A stretch of 62,330 nt of DNA from an uncultured Saccharospirillaceae bacterium. GTDB lineage: Bacteria > Pseudomonadota > Gammaproteobacteria > Pseudomonadales > Oceanobacteraceae. A model generated the notes under the pieces. It searched no databases. It saw only the letters and a list, made by a program, of their open reading frames with translations, and had not been told where the DNA came from. Shown here one piece after another: positions 7,253 to 15,015 of this stretch (position 1 is its first letter; each line of letters opens with the position of its first letter). The stretch is from contig CANMOZ010000022.1 of assembly GCA_947499545.1 (NCBI GenBank), positions 1 to 62,330 of the forward strand, in the 5' to 3' direction. The position numbers were made by a program, and so were the translations under genes.

Positions 7253-9949
7253 CTAGGTTTTGCTGTCTTTGTTGAAGATCCAACAGAACCTTGTGCGTCC
7301 ATCGGGTAATAGTTGGCTCTTTACATTGCCCTTACGGATAAACTGATATCGTCTCGATAGGGGTAACTGTTGCTCTAGTAGGGCGTAATCCACTCTGGGT
7401 AAACGCATCTGGTTGCAGGTGCGTTCAAAGTCGACGAGTTGAATAGCAATCAGGTGATCGTTTTTGCTGTGGTTAAAGAGAATCCTTTTAACCGAGTCAT
7501 CAAAATGGTTATCACTGAACTCGTTGTAGGTGTCGTAAATATCCCAGAAGAGTTTTACATTGGGCGGGTCATTCGATAGGCGTTGCTCTCGACTTTCAGC
7601 GCGTCCCTTAAGGTAATCAACCTGTGCATTCAAGCGAGCAGGACTGAAGGCCTTGTGATCAAACATCATGGGTAAGCAATGTGCCCAAGCCGCTACCTGT
7701 GAATGGTTTTTAATAAGGCGGCTTTGCATTTTGGGGAACTGCGCTTTGAAGACATTTTCCATTCTTAGAAAATGCTCGAAGTACGCATCCAGTAAGGGCT
7801 TTTCCATACGCAGGGCTTTATCCAAAAAGGCTGCGAGTTTTTGAACGGGCATTTGGAAGAGATGATTAGCCGCCGCAAAGGATTGATCGTTGTGATGCTC
7901 ACGAGTGAAGTGGCAATGCACAATCCTTGATAACAGTGCTTCAGACCCTTGAACGGTGGCATTTTGGGAAATACAGATGGCGCCTCGAAAAGGCTTCTCA
8001 TCAGTCGTGGCGGAATTAGAACGAACCCCCATGGCCCGTACAATGCGGCCATTATAGGCGGTCTTTAATTCATCAAGATCAAACTGACTGCTGCGGTCAT
8101 TTGAATCTCGATCGCCCTCGATCAACACCACCGGCATATTGGCTAGCTGAACCAGCTTCCTTGCCCGGCCTGCCTTTGAAGACTTCGAAGGATCAAAGCC
8201 TTCTTCGTTGATGATCCCTAACGCGCGCCAGAGAATTTCAAGTAAGGTGGATTTACCTGCCCCCTGTTCACCGGTGAATTCCAAAAAAGGCCAGCTTTGT
8301 TGAGCGGCTCTAATTTGTTCGGCGAAGAGCGTTCCCAGCCACCAAGCCAGAAGAGCAATGCCTGCTTGATCAAAAGCCAGTGCATAAGCTTCTCCCCAAT
8401 CCAAAAGGCCATCACCGGGAACCAGTTTCCGTTCTTTAAGTTGGGTTTTAAGTTTGTACTTAGCCGTGCACACATAACCTTGATCATTAACTGGAATGCA
8501 GCGCCCTTTGTGATACCCAAACTTAGGAAAGACGTAAGTTTCACTGTCACGGTCGTATCCGATAAAAGGAACTGAGGTGACCTGGCAAGATTTACGATCA
8601 AACCAAAGCTCATGGAAATGTTCGAGGTCAGTGGCAGAGCCTGAGAAGGTGCCACCGGCAGTACGGTTTAAAAGCGCTTTTTTGAGCGCGCTTGGGTTTT
8701 CCAAAACGGACCCCTCAAGCCCTAAAATCTGCTCAGGGTTGCCAGAGGCAAAGCGAACTCGAAAGCAATAAAATTGCTCATCCGTTAGAACGTCTCGTTC
8801 AAGGTAAAGAAACTGAAGTAAGCAGTTGGCAATACGGCGCACTTTTAAATGCGGAGATACCTTTGCATAGAGTTCCTTGAAGGGTTGCTCACCCTCTCTT
8901 GCCCAAATCAACCCAAGGTCAGCCAGAGGTAAGTCGGACTTTTCTTTATCGTCTAAACGGCTGGTATAGAGAGCATTGCGATAGCCAAAGCGGTGCACGC
9001 TGGAATGGGGATATTTAGCTAACTGCCAAAAAGCCGCTTCTCGGACAGAGCTGGCAAAAGCAACCGCCCCTTGCCATAAGGCATCATCGATTAAGCTCTG
9101 GTTTAATTTGCCAAGGCGCCACTCATCGTCCCAGTCTCGACCTGGTTCACCGACCGCACAGCGAACCTTTTCCCCCATGCCTTCCACTTCCGTCTGGAAT
9201 TTCTCCATGGCTCGAAGCCCTGCGGGGTCATTATCAAAGGCCAGTACCCAAGTAATGTTTTTACCCTTGTGCAACTTAATAAAATCGCGTGGCAAGTTAC
9301 TGCTGGAAATGGACGCAATAACCTTGATGGGCCAAGCCAGATCGTCCGGGTTTAGATGCGTTAAAGCCGCACTTTGAAAAATACCTTCCGTGATAAAGAC
9401 CCAATCGCCTTCTTCAATTTCTTGCTCGGGCGGTGTCCAACCTTTGTCTTTAAAATCACAGCCATAGCTGATGTGGGCTTTTTTACCGCCATTACGCTCA
9501 ATGTCTTTGCGATCAATGATGCGCTCCCAGTAATGCTCGCCCCACAACGGAAAGCGAACCGTTAACACCTCACCAATGCGCTGCCGTTTTGCATTAAACA
9601 GAGTGCGAATCCCTTTGGAATACCAACCGCTGACCTTAGTGGCTCGAAAGCCTCGGTTATAGGTGAGATAAGCCCTAGCCGGTGCGTCCGGATCATCCTC
9701 AGTCACCGGAAAACGTTCGGTTATGGCTTCAAAGAGTTCTGGGTAACGATCCCGAGTGTTCTCGGAATAATTACAGTTGTTGGCTCGGTTGCAGCGGACA
9801 ACCCAGGGTTTTTCCTTTGAGACAAAAACCTCTGGCTTACCACAGTCAGGACAGGTGCCCCCGGATAGGTATTTACCTTTTGATTTTTTAAAAGCGAGCT
9901 GCGGGTCTTGCTCCAGCTTGCTAAGTAAATCCAGCGCTAGAGAACTCAT
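7253..9949 (-). CDS. Primase-helicase replication protein, P4 alpha-like
   Basis: 898 aa. A zinc ribbon at about residues 33-60 (CPDC ... CNRANNC) is followed by a TOPRIM-like domain at about 185-260 (VFITEG and AFDNDPAG) and a helicase domain with Walker A GEQGAGKST near 560 and Walker B VVLIEGDRD near 605. This is the domain order of phage/plasmid primase-helicases that start replication without host DnaA. Its ATG overlaps the stop of the AlpA-like gene. Only about 7 residues differ from the element B copy. It replaces the gpA rolling-circle initiator expected in a true P2 phage. Confidence 0.88.
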   Translation of the reverse strand: MSSLALDLLSKLEQDPQLAFKKSKGKYLSGGTCPDCGKPEVFVSKEKPWVVRCNRANNCNYSENTRDRYPELFEAITERFPVTEDDPDAPARAYLTYNRGFRATKVSGWYSKGIRTLFNAKRQRIGEVLTVRFPLWGEHYWERIIDRKDIERNGGKKAHISYGCDFKDKGWTPPEQEIEEGDWVFITEGIFQSAALTHLNPDDLAWPIKVIASISSSNLPRDFIKLHKGKNITWVLAFDNDPAGLRAMEKFQTEVEGMGEKVRCAVGEPGRDWDDEWRLGKLNQSLIDDALWQGAVAFASSVREAAFWQLAKYPHSSVHRFGYRNALYTSRLDDKEKSDLPLADLGLIWAREGEQPFKELYAKVSPHLKVRRIANCLLQFLYLERDVLTDEQFYCFRVRFASGNPEQILGLEGSVLENPSALKKALLNRTAGGTFSGSATDLEHFHELWFDRKSCQVTSVPFIGYDRDSETYVFPKFGYHKGRCIPVNDQGYVCTAKYKLKTQLKERKLVPGDGLLDWGEAYALAFDQAGIALLAWWLGTLFAEQIRAAQQSWPFLEFTGEQGAGKSTLLEILWRALGIINEEGFDPSKSSKAGRARKLVQLANMPVVLIEGDRDSNDRSSQFDLDELKTAYNGRIVRAMGVRSNSATTDEKPFRGAICISQNATVQGSEALLSRIVHCHFTREHHNDQSFAAANHLFQMPVQKLAAFLDKALRMEKPLLDAYFEHFLRMENVFKAQFPKMQSRLIKNHSQVAAWAHCLPMMFDHKAFSPARLNAQVDYLKGRAESREQRLSNDPPNVKLFWDIYDTYNEFSDNHFDDSVKRILFNHSKNDHLIAIQLVDFERTCNQMRLPRVDYALLEQQLPLSRRYQFIRKGNVKSQLLPDGRTRFCWIFNKDSKT

Positions 9950-10209
9950 GACTGCTCCTCCAAGGCAGCTAGGTCTTCATTCAGCCCACTGTTTGTTAAT
10001 TTGGAGATTGGATGAGATTTCCATTTCAGCCACTCCTCAATGCTTGAAAGAAGCCATTTGTCCCTTCCAGTCATGTTTATAGGTTCAGGGAACCCCTGGT
10101 ATTGGTTTTTCCTTAGCTTGGTAAAGGTTGTTCTTGATATGCGTAGCCTTTGACAAACCTGGCTAATCGTTAAGAGCTCATCTGAGGTTTCAGTATTGTT
10201 TTTATGCAT
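9946..10209 (-). CDS. AlpA-like HTH protein (excisionase/regulator)
   Basis: 87 aa with a winged-HTH layout typical of AlpA/excisionase DNA-binding proteins (LLTISQVCQRLRISRTTFTK, then FPEPI and WLLSSIEEWLKWK). It overlaps the primase start by 4 nt and is divergent from the repressor, so it would be an early lytic gene. It is strongly diverged from the element B copy (48531-48797), in contrast to the near-identical primase, so an exchange boundary falls at this junction. Confidence 0.8.
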   Translation of the reverse strand: MHKNNTETSDELLTISQVCQRLRISRTTFTKLRKNQYQGFPEPINMTGRDKWLLSSIEEWLKWKSHPISKLTNSGLNEDLAALEEQS

Positions 10210-10275
10210 GGTGCTGCCTCCTAATTGCTGCGCATGAAAATCAGTGCTAAAAATACGGCTCGTTCTGTACGCTTA

Positions 10276-10324
10276 TTTGCAAAACTTTGCACTTTTTTGC
10301 AAAACATTGAACATATGTGCAAAT
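10276..10324. promoter_or_regulatory. Operator-like TTTGCA repeats in the early/lysogenic divergent promoter region
   Basis: TTTGCAAAAC occurs at 10276-10285 and 10296-10305, with TTTGCAC between them at 10286-10292, so TTTGCA recurs every 10 bp; GTGCAAAT follows at 10317-10324. This lies between the divergent AlpA-like and repressor genes, where a phage repressor would act. The corresponding regions of elements B and C have different palindromes. Confidence 0.5.
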
Positions 10325-10395
10325 AATTGCGTATATGATTAATATTGTCCTTTATGCACAGGGTGTCAATCCATGTGCTGAAAAGTTGGCGCATT

Positions 10396-11031
10396 ATGAT
10401 CAAACCGCAGGATTTAAGTACGATAGGTGGCCGCATTGGTCATGTGGCACACCTGATTGGGGGAGCTTCGGAGTTAGCAAGGAGGGTTGATACGAGTCAC
10501 TCGACCATTTCAAGGATTATTCAGGGGCGAGAAACGACAGTATCAATCATGATCAGGGTTTATCAGGCTCTTAAACCAGCAGGGGTAACGCTTGAATGGC
10601 TACTGTTGGGAGAAGGGGATAGTGATGTAATGGTTCCAGTGACACATAACTCTGGTTCTAGCGTTGTGCTTAAAGTCTACAGTGAGCATGAGAGCTCAAA
10701 AGTAGCCCCTATATATTTTGATCTTGATTGGTTTAGGGCATCTGTTAGTCAAAGCCCTGAACGATGTTATGCATTTCGAGCATTAGAAGATGAATTGAAA
10801 GGAATTCGTAAGGGAGCCTGGACTGTAACAGATACATCGGTGTTATTTGGAGATGGTCTGTACTTGATTGGAATGGCGGGGACAACTTCAATACGTCAAC
10901 TTCAATTCCTACCTACTGAAGAAATAGTAATTAAAGGTAATAGCGACTCGTTTCAGGATTTCACATTATCACCCACTCAAAAGGGGCTGATTAAAATAAT
11001 TGGCCGCTTAGTGTGGTGGGAAACACACTAA
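10396..11031 (+). CDS. Phage repressor, HTH plus S24-like C-terminal domain without catalytic dyad
   Basis: 211 aa from the ATG at 10396, the point where similarity with the other two repressors begins. HTH_3: GGASELARRVDTSHSTISRI, residues about 25-45. The C-terminal half resembles the LexA/CI S24 fold, but the usual G-D-S-M is EDELKGI and the lysine position is Arg/Gln (IRQLQFLP), so self-cleavage is unlikely. It should repress the divergent AlpA-primase operon. No strong ribosome-binding site is visible. Confidence 0.78.
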   Translation: MIKPQDLSTIGGRIGHVAHLIGGASELARRVDTSHSTISRIIQGRETTVSIMIRVYQALKPAGVTLEWLLLGEGDSDVMVPVTHNSGSSVVLKVYSEHESSKVAPIYFDLDWFRASVSQSPERCYAFRALEDELKGIRKGAWTVTDTSVLFGDGLYLIGMAGTTSIRQLQFLPTEEIVIKGNSDSFQDFTLSPTQKGLIKIIGRLVWWETH

Positions 11032-11060
11032 AAGTTATATGCAGTAAGAGGCAAGGGAGT

Positions 11061-12260
11061 ATGGCCAGAAAACAGATTTTTAAACAAGGTAAATATTATG
11101 TTGCAGAGTTTCCGCATGACCCAACAGTTGGGTGGGAAAAAAATAAGCGTGGTATACGCAGGCGCTTAGGCTCTGTAGAGGAATTAGAAAACCTTACTCC
11201 CGAACAAAGGCAAATAGAATTAAAAAAACGTTGGTTTGAAGCAGAAAGTAAGTTACGTAAAGACCAAATTGATAGTCACAATCAAAAAGAAAGAGAACGC
11301 AGCCAAATAAAAAAACTAACGGTCAGGGAAGCCGCTAAACGCTGGGAAAAAGCTTTAGATATTACGAATGCTGAACGAACTAAAAAGCAATATATGCTAA
11401 GCATTGATCATTATGTAAAGGCTGTTGGGAATCATCAGGTATCTAAATATTACGCTGAGTATGATACTGAATTTAAGCACTACCTTAAAACCTATACGAA
11501 GTCAGATGGTGCTGGTCTAAGCGCAGATACTCAGCATAAACATATTCGTCAAGTGAATGTCTTTTTTAAGTGGGCTTATGATCATGATATGACGACAAAG
11601 CTTATCAAAATGAAAGGCATTAAAGTACCTAAGAAAGACATGAAAACCCTAAGTATTGATCAGCTTGATGATGCGATAAGGTTTGCAACAGTAAAATTAA
11701 AAGAAAGTACTGATCGGCGGCATAAGCTCCGTTATAAAAATCTCGAAAGGGCTATGATGTTAGCCAGGCATACGATATTAAGAGCAGGTGCCATTTGGTC
11801 TTTGAAACTTCAAAACATAGACCTAAGTGATAAAACCATTACGATTACAGCAGTACCTGAGCTGGGCTGGGAACCCAAAGCTATGAAATTTCCAATCAAA
11901 CCCATCAATGAAGACCTGTTTGAATACTTAAAAGAAGATTTTGAAAGCAGAGACCCAAAAGAAATCTGGTATCTAGACAACGGTCAAGGTGAGCTTTGGC
12001 GGAAAGACAGTGGTGATCTCAGTCGTGAGGGAGCAGACTTTTTTAAAGAAATTGACTATCCCAAAATGAAGCCCTTTCATGAAGGCTTTAGGTCTACCCT
12101 TATCACTCACATGATTAATAATGGTGTACCTATTACAACGGTTCAGCAGTTGGCTGACCACTCTTCAATAGCCACTACACAAAGTTACGTTGATAGTAGG
12201 CGCATACAGCAGGAGGTGGCGGTTGATGCTTTAAGCTCAATTAAGAGGCCCAAGAAGTGA
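11061..12260 (+). CDS. Tyrosine-recombinase integrase of element A
   Basis: 399 aa from the ATG at 11061, chosen for its AAGGGAG ribosome-binding site and MARK start shared with the element B integrase. Visible catalytic residues: Arg in ILRAG, HEGFR (H-x-x-R), the His of ADHSS and the Tyr nucleophile in TQSYVDSR near the C-terminus. A N-terminal arm-binding domain and a SAM-like core-binding domain precede it. The gene ends about 93 bp from att, as expected for an integrase next to its attP. It would integrate at the tRNA-Phe 3' end. Confidence 0.92.
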   Translation: MARKQIFKQGKYYVAEFPHDPTVGWEKNKRGIRRRLGSVEELENLTPEQRQIELKKRWFEAESKLRKDQIDSHNQKERERSQIKKLTVREAAKRWEKALDITNAERTKKQYMLSIDHYVKAVGNHQVSKYYAEYDTEFKHYLKTYTKSDGAGLSADTQHKHIRQVNVFFKWAYDHDMTTKLIKMKGIKVPKKDMKTLSIDQLDDAIRFATVKLKESTDRRHKLRYKNLERAMMLARHTILRAGAIWSLKLQNIDLSDKTITITAVPELGWEPKAMKFPIKPINEDLFEYLKEDFESRDPKEIWYLDNGQGELWRKDSGDLSREGADFFKEIDYPKMKPFHEGFRSTLITHMINNGVPITTVQQLADHSSIATTQSYVDSRRIQQEVAVDALSSIKRPKK

Positions 12261-12276
12261 GTAAGCGCATGCAAAA

Positions 12277-12295
12277 ATGTCAACTTTATGTCAAC
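12277..12295 (+). promoter_or_regulatory. Integrase arm-type sites of element A (P arm)
   Basis: ATGTCAAC occurs at 12277-12284 and 12288-12295, 11 bp apart, about 77 bp before the att core. Element B has CTGCCA repeats at the equivalent position (53444 and 53455). Confidence 0.6.
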
Positions 12296-12353
12296 AAATT
12301 TACATGATACACTCAAGCCCTTGATTTTACTGGCCTGTAAGTGCTCTCTAGAC

Positions 12354-12413
12354 ACGCTGAAAATCCTCGTGTCGGTGGTTCGATTCCGCCTCTGGGCACC
12401 ACAGAATTCCTTA
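12354..12413 (+). other. Attachment site (att) made of the 3' part of tRNA-Phe
   Basis: 60 bp identical to 53522-53581. It covers the anticodon-loop end CTGAAAA, variable region, T-arm GGTTCGATTCC, acceptor TCTGGGCA and CCA (CCA at 12399-12401). The 5' half of a tRNA is missing upstream, so this is not a functional tRNA gene; it is the core shared by attP and attB. The complete tRNA-Phe gene should lie left of element A. Confidence 0.88.
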
Positions 12414-12420
12414 AAAAACA

Positions 12421-12452
12421 GGCCTTTAGAGAAATCTAAGGGCCTTTTTTTT
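12421..12452 (+). terminator. Rho-independent terminator following the tRNA-Phe fragment
   Basis: A 10-bp stem (12421-12430 with 12435-12444, one G-U pair), a GAAA loop and a run of eight T. A similar terminator follows the second att (53590-53617). The phage therefore carries the tRNA end and its terminator and restores both on integration. Confidence 0.85.
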
Positions 12453-12455
12453 ATC

Positions 12456-12521
12456 ATGCCAAGACAATGCCAGAAATCAAAAATCAATAACTTACAGACC
12501 GAAAATGCCAAATTCATGCCA
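12456..12521 (+). promoter_or_regulatory. Integrase arm-type sites of element B (P' arm)
   Basis: ATGCCA at 12456, 12467, 12505 and 12516: two pairs with 11-bp spacing, the pairs 49 bp apart, the first site 43 bp beyond the core. The same TGCCA motif occurs at the other end of element B (53415-53460). From here to 12831 I see no gene. Confidence 0.65.
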
Positions 12522-12831
12522 GATGAAATCTGGAATTTGTCCTCGTGCCTCCCATTTATACAGTGCTTTATACAGTGTCTTAAGTGGGTCGAGTGCTAAC
12601 TCATGAGGAGCTTTAGAAGGATTGGTTTGCTTGGGTGTCACAAGTGGTGTCACTTATGTCAACTAGCCAATAGTTGTCAGTTTTCTGTCCAGTTTCAGAG
12701 CGTGTTCACTGCATGGGAAGTGGAGGGCTTCAGAGGTTTAGTCGAGTCTTTCATGCGGCATGAATTCGGCATCAAACTAAACTATTAGTCTGCTTTCGTG
12801 GTTTCCTTATTTACAAAAATTTCTGGGAGAT

Positions 12832-13629
12832 TTATCTAATTGGAACAAAAGCATTAGGTGAGATTCCCGATAAATAATACTCTAATATGTGTGCAGATAG
12901 CCTTGGAGAAGATGAGATTACACTACAAGTCTTCAAAAGAAATGCTGGCAGAGTATAATTTTCCCAGTTTTCAACAAAAATTCCCAGCGATTTATCTGAA
13001 GCTCTGCTAAGCTCTGGGATTTTGTAGTTGCTTATTATCCCTTGTTTTATGGATACTATAAAGTCAAATTGATCATCGACTGATATGTTGTTATTGTTAT
13101 AGTAATCTAAAGCATTTCTAGCTGTATCTTCCAGCGTAGCGTTCGCATTTATTGAAAAAATAAAGGAAGGTATTTTTAATGAGTATTTCTTTACATGCTC
13201 TTGTTTTCCTTCAGCGACGTTAAATAGGGGTGTTTTGTATCTACTTAGAGATTTTACTTTTTTGATTTGATCCAACGCCGTGGTTAACTCTTTCTTCTTT
13301 GATAAATCTGGCTTTATTTCAATAGCCATATCAACGCCATCAGCTAATATTAGCGAAAATTTTCCTTCTGTATCGACAAGATTTGGATGATTTGGATTGA
13401 GAATTAAACAATCTATGCTGCCAGATCTTGAACCAAATGAATCAATTATGATTCCTTTTGTAATTGTGTATGGGTATGGAAAGTATCGTCTGATAAATTT
13501 TTGGAAACCAAATTCACGAAAATCGGAAACTTCTTGAGGCGTCCCCTTTCCAAGTTCTGATGATTCCTCAAATTCATCTATAAGTTTTTCGAATTGTCTT
13601 TTGAAATATTTCTCAATTTCTTCTTTCAT
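12832..13629 (-). CDS. DUF6602-like putative nuclease
   Basis: 265 aa, soluble. The segment GSIDCLILNPNHPNLVD followed by ADGVDMAIEIKPDLS fits a PD-(D/E)xK core (Asp of SID, Glu and Lys of EIK), residues about 75-120, as in DUF6602 proteins. It sits just inside the left end of element B, a usual spot for accessory and anti-phage genes, 44 bp downstream of a PIN-like gene in the same direction. AT-rich compared with the phage core, suggesting separate acquisition. Substrate unknown. Confidence 0.65.
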   Translation of the reverse strand: MKEEIEKYFKRQFEKLIDEFEESSELGKGTPQEVSDFREFGFQKFIRRYFPYPYTITKGIIIDSFGSRSGSIDCLILNPNHPNLVDTEGKFSLILADGVDMAIEIKPDLSKKKELTTALDQIKKVKSLSRYKTPLFNVAEGKQEHVKKYSLKIPSFIFSINANATLEDTARNALDYYNNNNISVDDQFDFIVSIKQGIISNYKIPELSRASDKSLGIFVENWENYTLPAFLLKTCSVISSSPRLSAHILEYYLSGISPNAFVPIR

Positions 13630-13673
13630 TGTGAACCCTTTTCAAAAATTAGAGTATTCATATATTGCTCCAA

Positions 13674-14186
13674 TTAAGTAGGTAGAGCATGTTCTTGGAT
13701 TAGCCAATCTACAGCTTCAGTGTCTGTTAACACATTGATAGCAAATCTAGATTTTAATAGTTCTCTTCTGCCTTCATTTACAAAGTGCTTCACATTTAAT
13801 GTAATAAACGCATCCTTGCCGCTATGAACATGTGACAATAGATGCATTACATCATTCACGTCGGAGATTTGTAATTGATCAAATTTCTTAATATTAGGGA
13901 ATAAAATAGACGCTAAATCCCTAAAATCTGGTGAGCGCTCTGATTGAAAGTAGCAACGATCCCAGTTAGATACGCCCCAAACCATTGGCTCACTGACATT
14001 CTCTATCGTGCCTAACTTCTTTGATGCTTCAACGTGGGGGGCTTCTTTCTCTAAAATTTCAATCCTTAAGCGTTCTGTGCCTTGCAATGCTACTAAACCA
14101 TCATCTCTCCATTTTTCTAGTAAATTCATACCATTGCGGCTCTTTTTCGCATTAATACAACAGGTGTCAATTGTGAGACATATCAT
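13674..14186 (-). CDS. PIN-like nuclease domain protein
   Basis: About 170 aa from the ATG at 14186 (start of MICLTIDTCCIN; an upstream in-frame ATG at 14234 gives a longer N-terminus). The pattern of an early Asp in a beta strand (LTIDTCCIN), a central acidic helix (SDVNDVMHLL) and KDAFITLNVKHF matches PIN-domain metal-dependent RNases. Together with the following DUF6602-like gene it forms a two-gene cassette that could be a toxin or defence module. No antitoxin-like partner is visible. Confidence 0.6.
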   Translation of the reverse strand: MICLTIDTCCINAKKSRNGMNLLEKWRDDGLVALQGTERLRIEILEKEAPHVEASKKLGTIENVSEPMVWGVSNWDRCYFQSERSPDFRDLASILFPNIKKFDQLQISDVNDVMHLLSHVHSGKDAFITLNVKHFVNEGRRELLKSRFAINVLTDTEAVDWLIQEHALPT

Positions 14187-14306
14187 TGTTGGGATCTTTA
14201 TCTGTAGCCGAAATATTTGTGAAGGGTAGACCATCGGAATCGGCTTTTGAAAATAGGAATTGGCCTACTCCCACGCGCCTTTCAGAGCGATTGGCGCTTT
14301 CTAGCC

Positions 14307-14343
14307 GTGCAATTAAAGTGCAAAGGAGTGCAAACCTGTGCAA
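14307..14343 (+). repeat. Four GTGCAA direct repeats at helical spacing
   Basis: GTGCAA at 14307, 14318, 14328 and 14338, spaced 10-11 bp so all face one side of the helix. The motif resembles the TTTGCA/GTGCAA repeats in front of the element A repressor. Protein partner unknown. Confidence 0.5.
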
Positions 14344-14713
14344 AGGATCGGTGTTTCACTTGCGCCTAGACCCAGGATTCATGCGGGTTCGCTGGGGTCT
14401 TGCACACCCGCGCATTGCACAAAACGTTCTCTACACGAAACCGGCAGTGGGGGAGGAGCAGTAATTTTTTCTCGGGTTTCATTTTTTCCGCGCCAGCTCT
14501 GGGCTCCCGAGCGACCTGATTATCAAATCGGTTGAACCCTAGGCCGTCACTGGGCTGCTGGTGGGGTTTGGGCGGTCGGATGGCTGTCTTGGTCTTCTGT
14601 AGGTGGGGCGTGTTCGGTGCTCTGGAAGTAGGGAGCCCGTTGCACTCAAAGGATGTTGTGCAATTTGCGGTCAATCAAGCCAAATGGCTAGAGCCGTTTA
14701 CTTTCTTCAAGGC

Positions 14714-14741
14714 AAAAAAAAGCGCCATTCCGTTAGGCGCT
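14714..14741 (-). terminator. Rho-independent terminator on the minus strand
   Basis: AGCGCC, 9-nt loop, GGCGCT (14721-14741), followed on the minus strand by seven T. No minus-strand gene lies immediately upstream, so it either ends an unseen transcript or is left over from deleted DNA. Confidence 0.65.
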
Positions 14742-14877
14742 AAGATCAATACAAAAGGATTACTAAATAAGATTGCGCAGAGTCCTACGCAAATCATGCC
14801 AGCAAACAACAAGGCTCATAGGGGGAAGCCTTGAGTTTTGCGGGGCTTACTTTATCTACCCTTGTCTTACCTGACAC

Positions 14878-14897
14878 CTAGCCACCTGGCTAGTTTT
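14878..14897 (+). terminator. Terminator-like hairpin before the PAAR effector gene
   Basis: CTAGCC, ACCT loop, GGCTAG, then TTTT. A related hairpin with the same CACCTAG/TGGCTAG arms sits at 22243-22266, so the accessory block is flanked by similar sequences. Confidence 0.55.
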
Positions 14898-15015
14898 GTC
14901 ACAAACCCGCGTGATATTCGTCAATCTCCTATCACCTGATCTACATGACGGGATACGACTTTGCTAGAGTAAGCCACCCTTTACTTACCTCGCTATCAGT
15001 CGTGGAGAATTTGAT

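Larger units (their letters stand above)
1..12413 (+). mobile_element. Element A: right part of a P2-related tandem prophage
   Basis: Begins inside the scaffold gene and ends at the tRNA-Phe-derived att at 12354-12413. It carries late promoter region, gpP, gpQ, Ogr-like activator, membrane/HTH protein, small-gene operon, putative origin, primase-helicase, AlpA-like protein, repressor and integrase. The same order recurs in element B (38305-53581), with gpQ differing at only about 3 of 332 residues. The rest of its structural genes should lie left of the window. Confidence 0.88.
14187..15015. other. 829-nt non-coding stretch with short repeats and two terminators
   Basis: No convincing gene; the ORFs here lack homology impression and ribosome-binding sites. 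It contains four GTGCAA direct repeats (14307-14343), inverted TTGCAC copies at 14400 and 14415, another TTGCAC/GTGCAA pair at 14640 and 14658, and terminators at 14714-14741 (minus) and 14878-14897 (plus). Part is more GC-rich than the flanks, so it may be the remnant of another element. Confidence 0.5.

Noticed and set aside
8218-8655. 145-aa minus-strand ORF and other frames inside the primase genes
   Set aside because: They lie wholly within the 898-aa primase frame, lack ribosome-binding sites, and change arbitrarily between A and B while the primase frame is conserved.
12350-12401. Functional tRNA-Phe gene
   Set aside because: Only the part from the anticodon loop to CCA is present; the bases before 12354 do not form the acceptor 5' strand or D-arm. 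The same holds at 53522-53569.
14307-14343. CRISPR array
   Set aside because: Repeat units are only 6 bp with 4-5 bp between them; no spacer-length sequence and no cas gene. No CRISPR array was found elsewhere in the window.
14366-14834. Small ORFs of about 65-102 aa in the non-coding stretch
   Set aside because: No ribosome-binding sites, odd composition and no resemblance to neighbours; the region is dominated by repeats and terminators.
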